From NCBI GenBank assembly GCA_018662905.1, contig JABJFE010000095.1, forward strand, positions 1 through 6,132: a stretch of DNA of 6,132 nucleotides. Reading direction: 5' to 3'. Below the pieces are notes generated by a model. It made no database searches, had not been told where the DNA came from, and saw only the letters and a list, made by a program, of their open reading frames with translations. A program made the translations under genes and the position numbers. Every line of letters starts with the position of its first letter. Position 1 is the stretch's first letter. This document shows, piece after piece, positions 6,125 through 6,132 of this stretch. Source of the stretch: Flavobacteriaceae bacterium. GTDB lineage: Bacteria; Bacteroidota; Bacteroidia; Flavobacteriales; Flavobacteriaceae.

Positions 6125-6132
6125 CAAATATA
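6125..6132 (-). promoter_or_regulatory. probable -7 promoter box of tRNA-Phe
   Basis: On the minus strand the window edge reads TATATTTG, a perfect match to the Bacteroidota housekeeping -7 consensus TAnnTTTG. It ends 21 bases before the mature tRNA, leaving room for a short 5' leader that RNase P would remove. The matching -33 TTG-type element would lie outside the window and cannot be checked. It could instead belong to the trailer of another upstream tRNA. Confidence 0.55.

Noticed and set aside
1..6132. CRISPR array, insertion sequence, phage or defence genes
   Set aside because: No direct-repeat array, transposase, terminal inverted repeats or defence-type domains seen; the only strong inverted repeat is the terminator at 6004-6029.

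Overview
The window is strongly A+T-rich, with Lys/Asn/Ile-rich proteins, A-rich rather than Shine-Dalgarno-like sequence before start codons, and a perfect TAnnTTTG box upstream of a tRNA gene. Together with the protein types (Tat-exported Gfo/Idh/MocA oxidoreductase, DUF1080 lipoprotein, GMC dehydrogenase with a gluconate 2-dehydrogenase subunit 3 partner), this points to the Bacteroidota, most likely a low-GC flavobacterium, possibly marine. The taxonomic call is inference from composition and gene content.

Layout. Positions 1-597 (+) hold the 3' part of an RsuA/RluB-type pseudouridine synthase homologue whose active-site motifs are all degraded. It converges on, and overlaps by 4 bases, a minus-strand gene (594-1313) for a secreted ThuA-like protein. 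A 40-base divergent intergenic region (1314-1353) separates that gene from four plus-strand genes that look like one operon: a Tat-exported Gfo/Idh/MocA oxidoreductase (1354-2778), a DUF1080 / 3-keto-disaccharide hydrolase lipoprotein (2799-3548), a large GMC flavoprotein dehydrogenase with a ferredoxin-like cysteine cluster (3558-5276), and its small Tat-lipoprotein partner (5280-5987). Gaps inside the operon are 20, 9 and 3 bases. A bidirectional hairpin terminator (6004-6029) lies between the operon and a convergent tRNA-Phe gene (6031-6103, minus), whose likely promoter is at the right edge.

How the genes fit together. The five sugar-related genes form a coherent set for oxidising glycosides at C3 in the cell envelope. 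The GMC/subunit 3 pair resembles glucoside 3-dehydrogenase (glycoside to 3-keto-glycoside). DUF1080 proteins cleave 3-keto-glycosides. ThuA is genetically linked to 3-keto-trehalose metabolism in rhizobia. Gfo/Idh/MocA enzymes oxidise or reduce sugar carbonyls with NAD(P). Four of the five carry export signals, and the fifth (GMC) probably travels with its Tat-bearing partner. The assignment rests on family knowledge; the actual substrate cannot be read from the sequence. No transporter, SusCD pair, regulator, cytochrome c or sugar isomerase/AP-endonuclease-type partner is present in the window.
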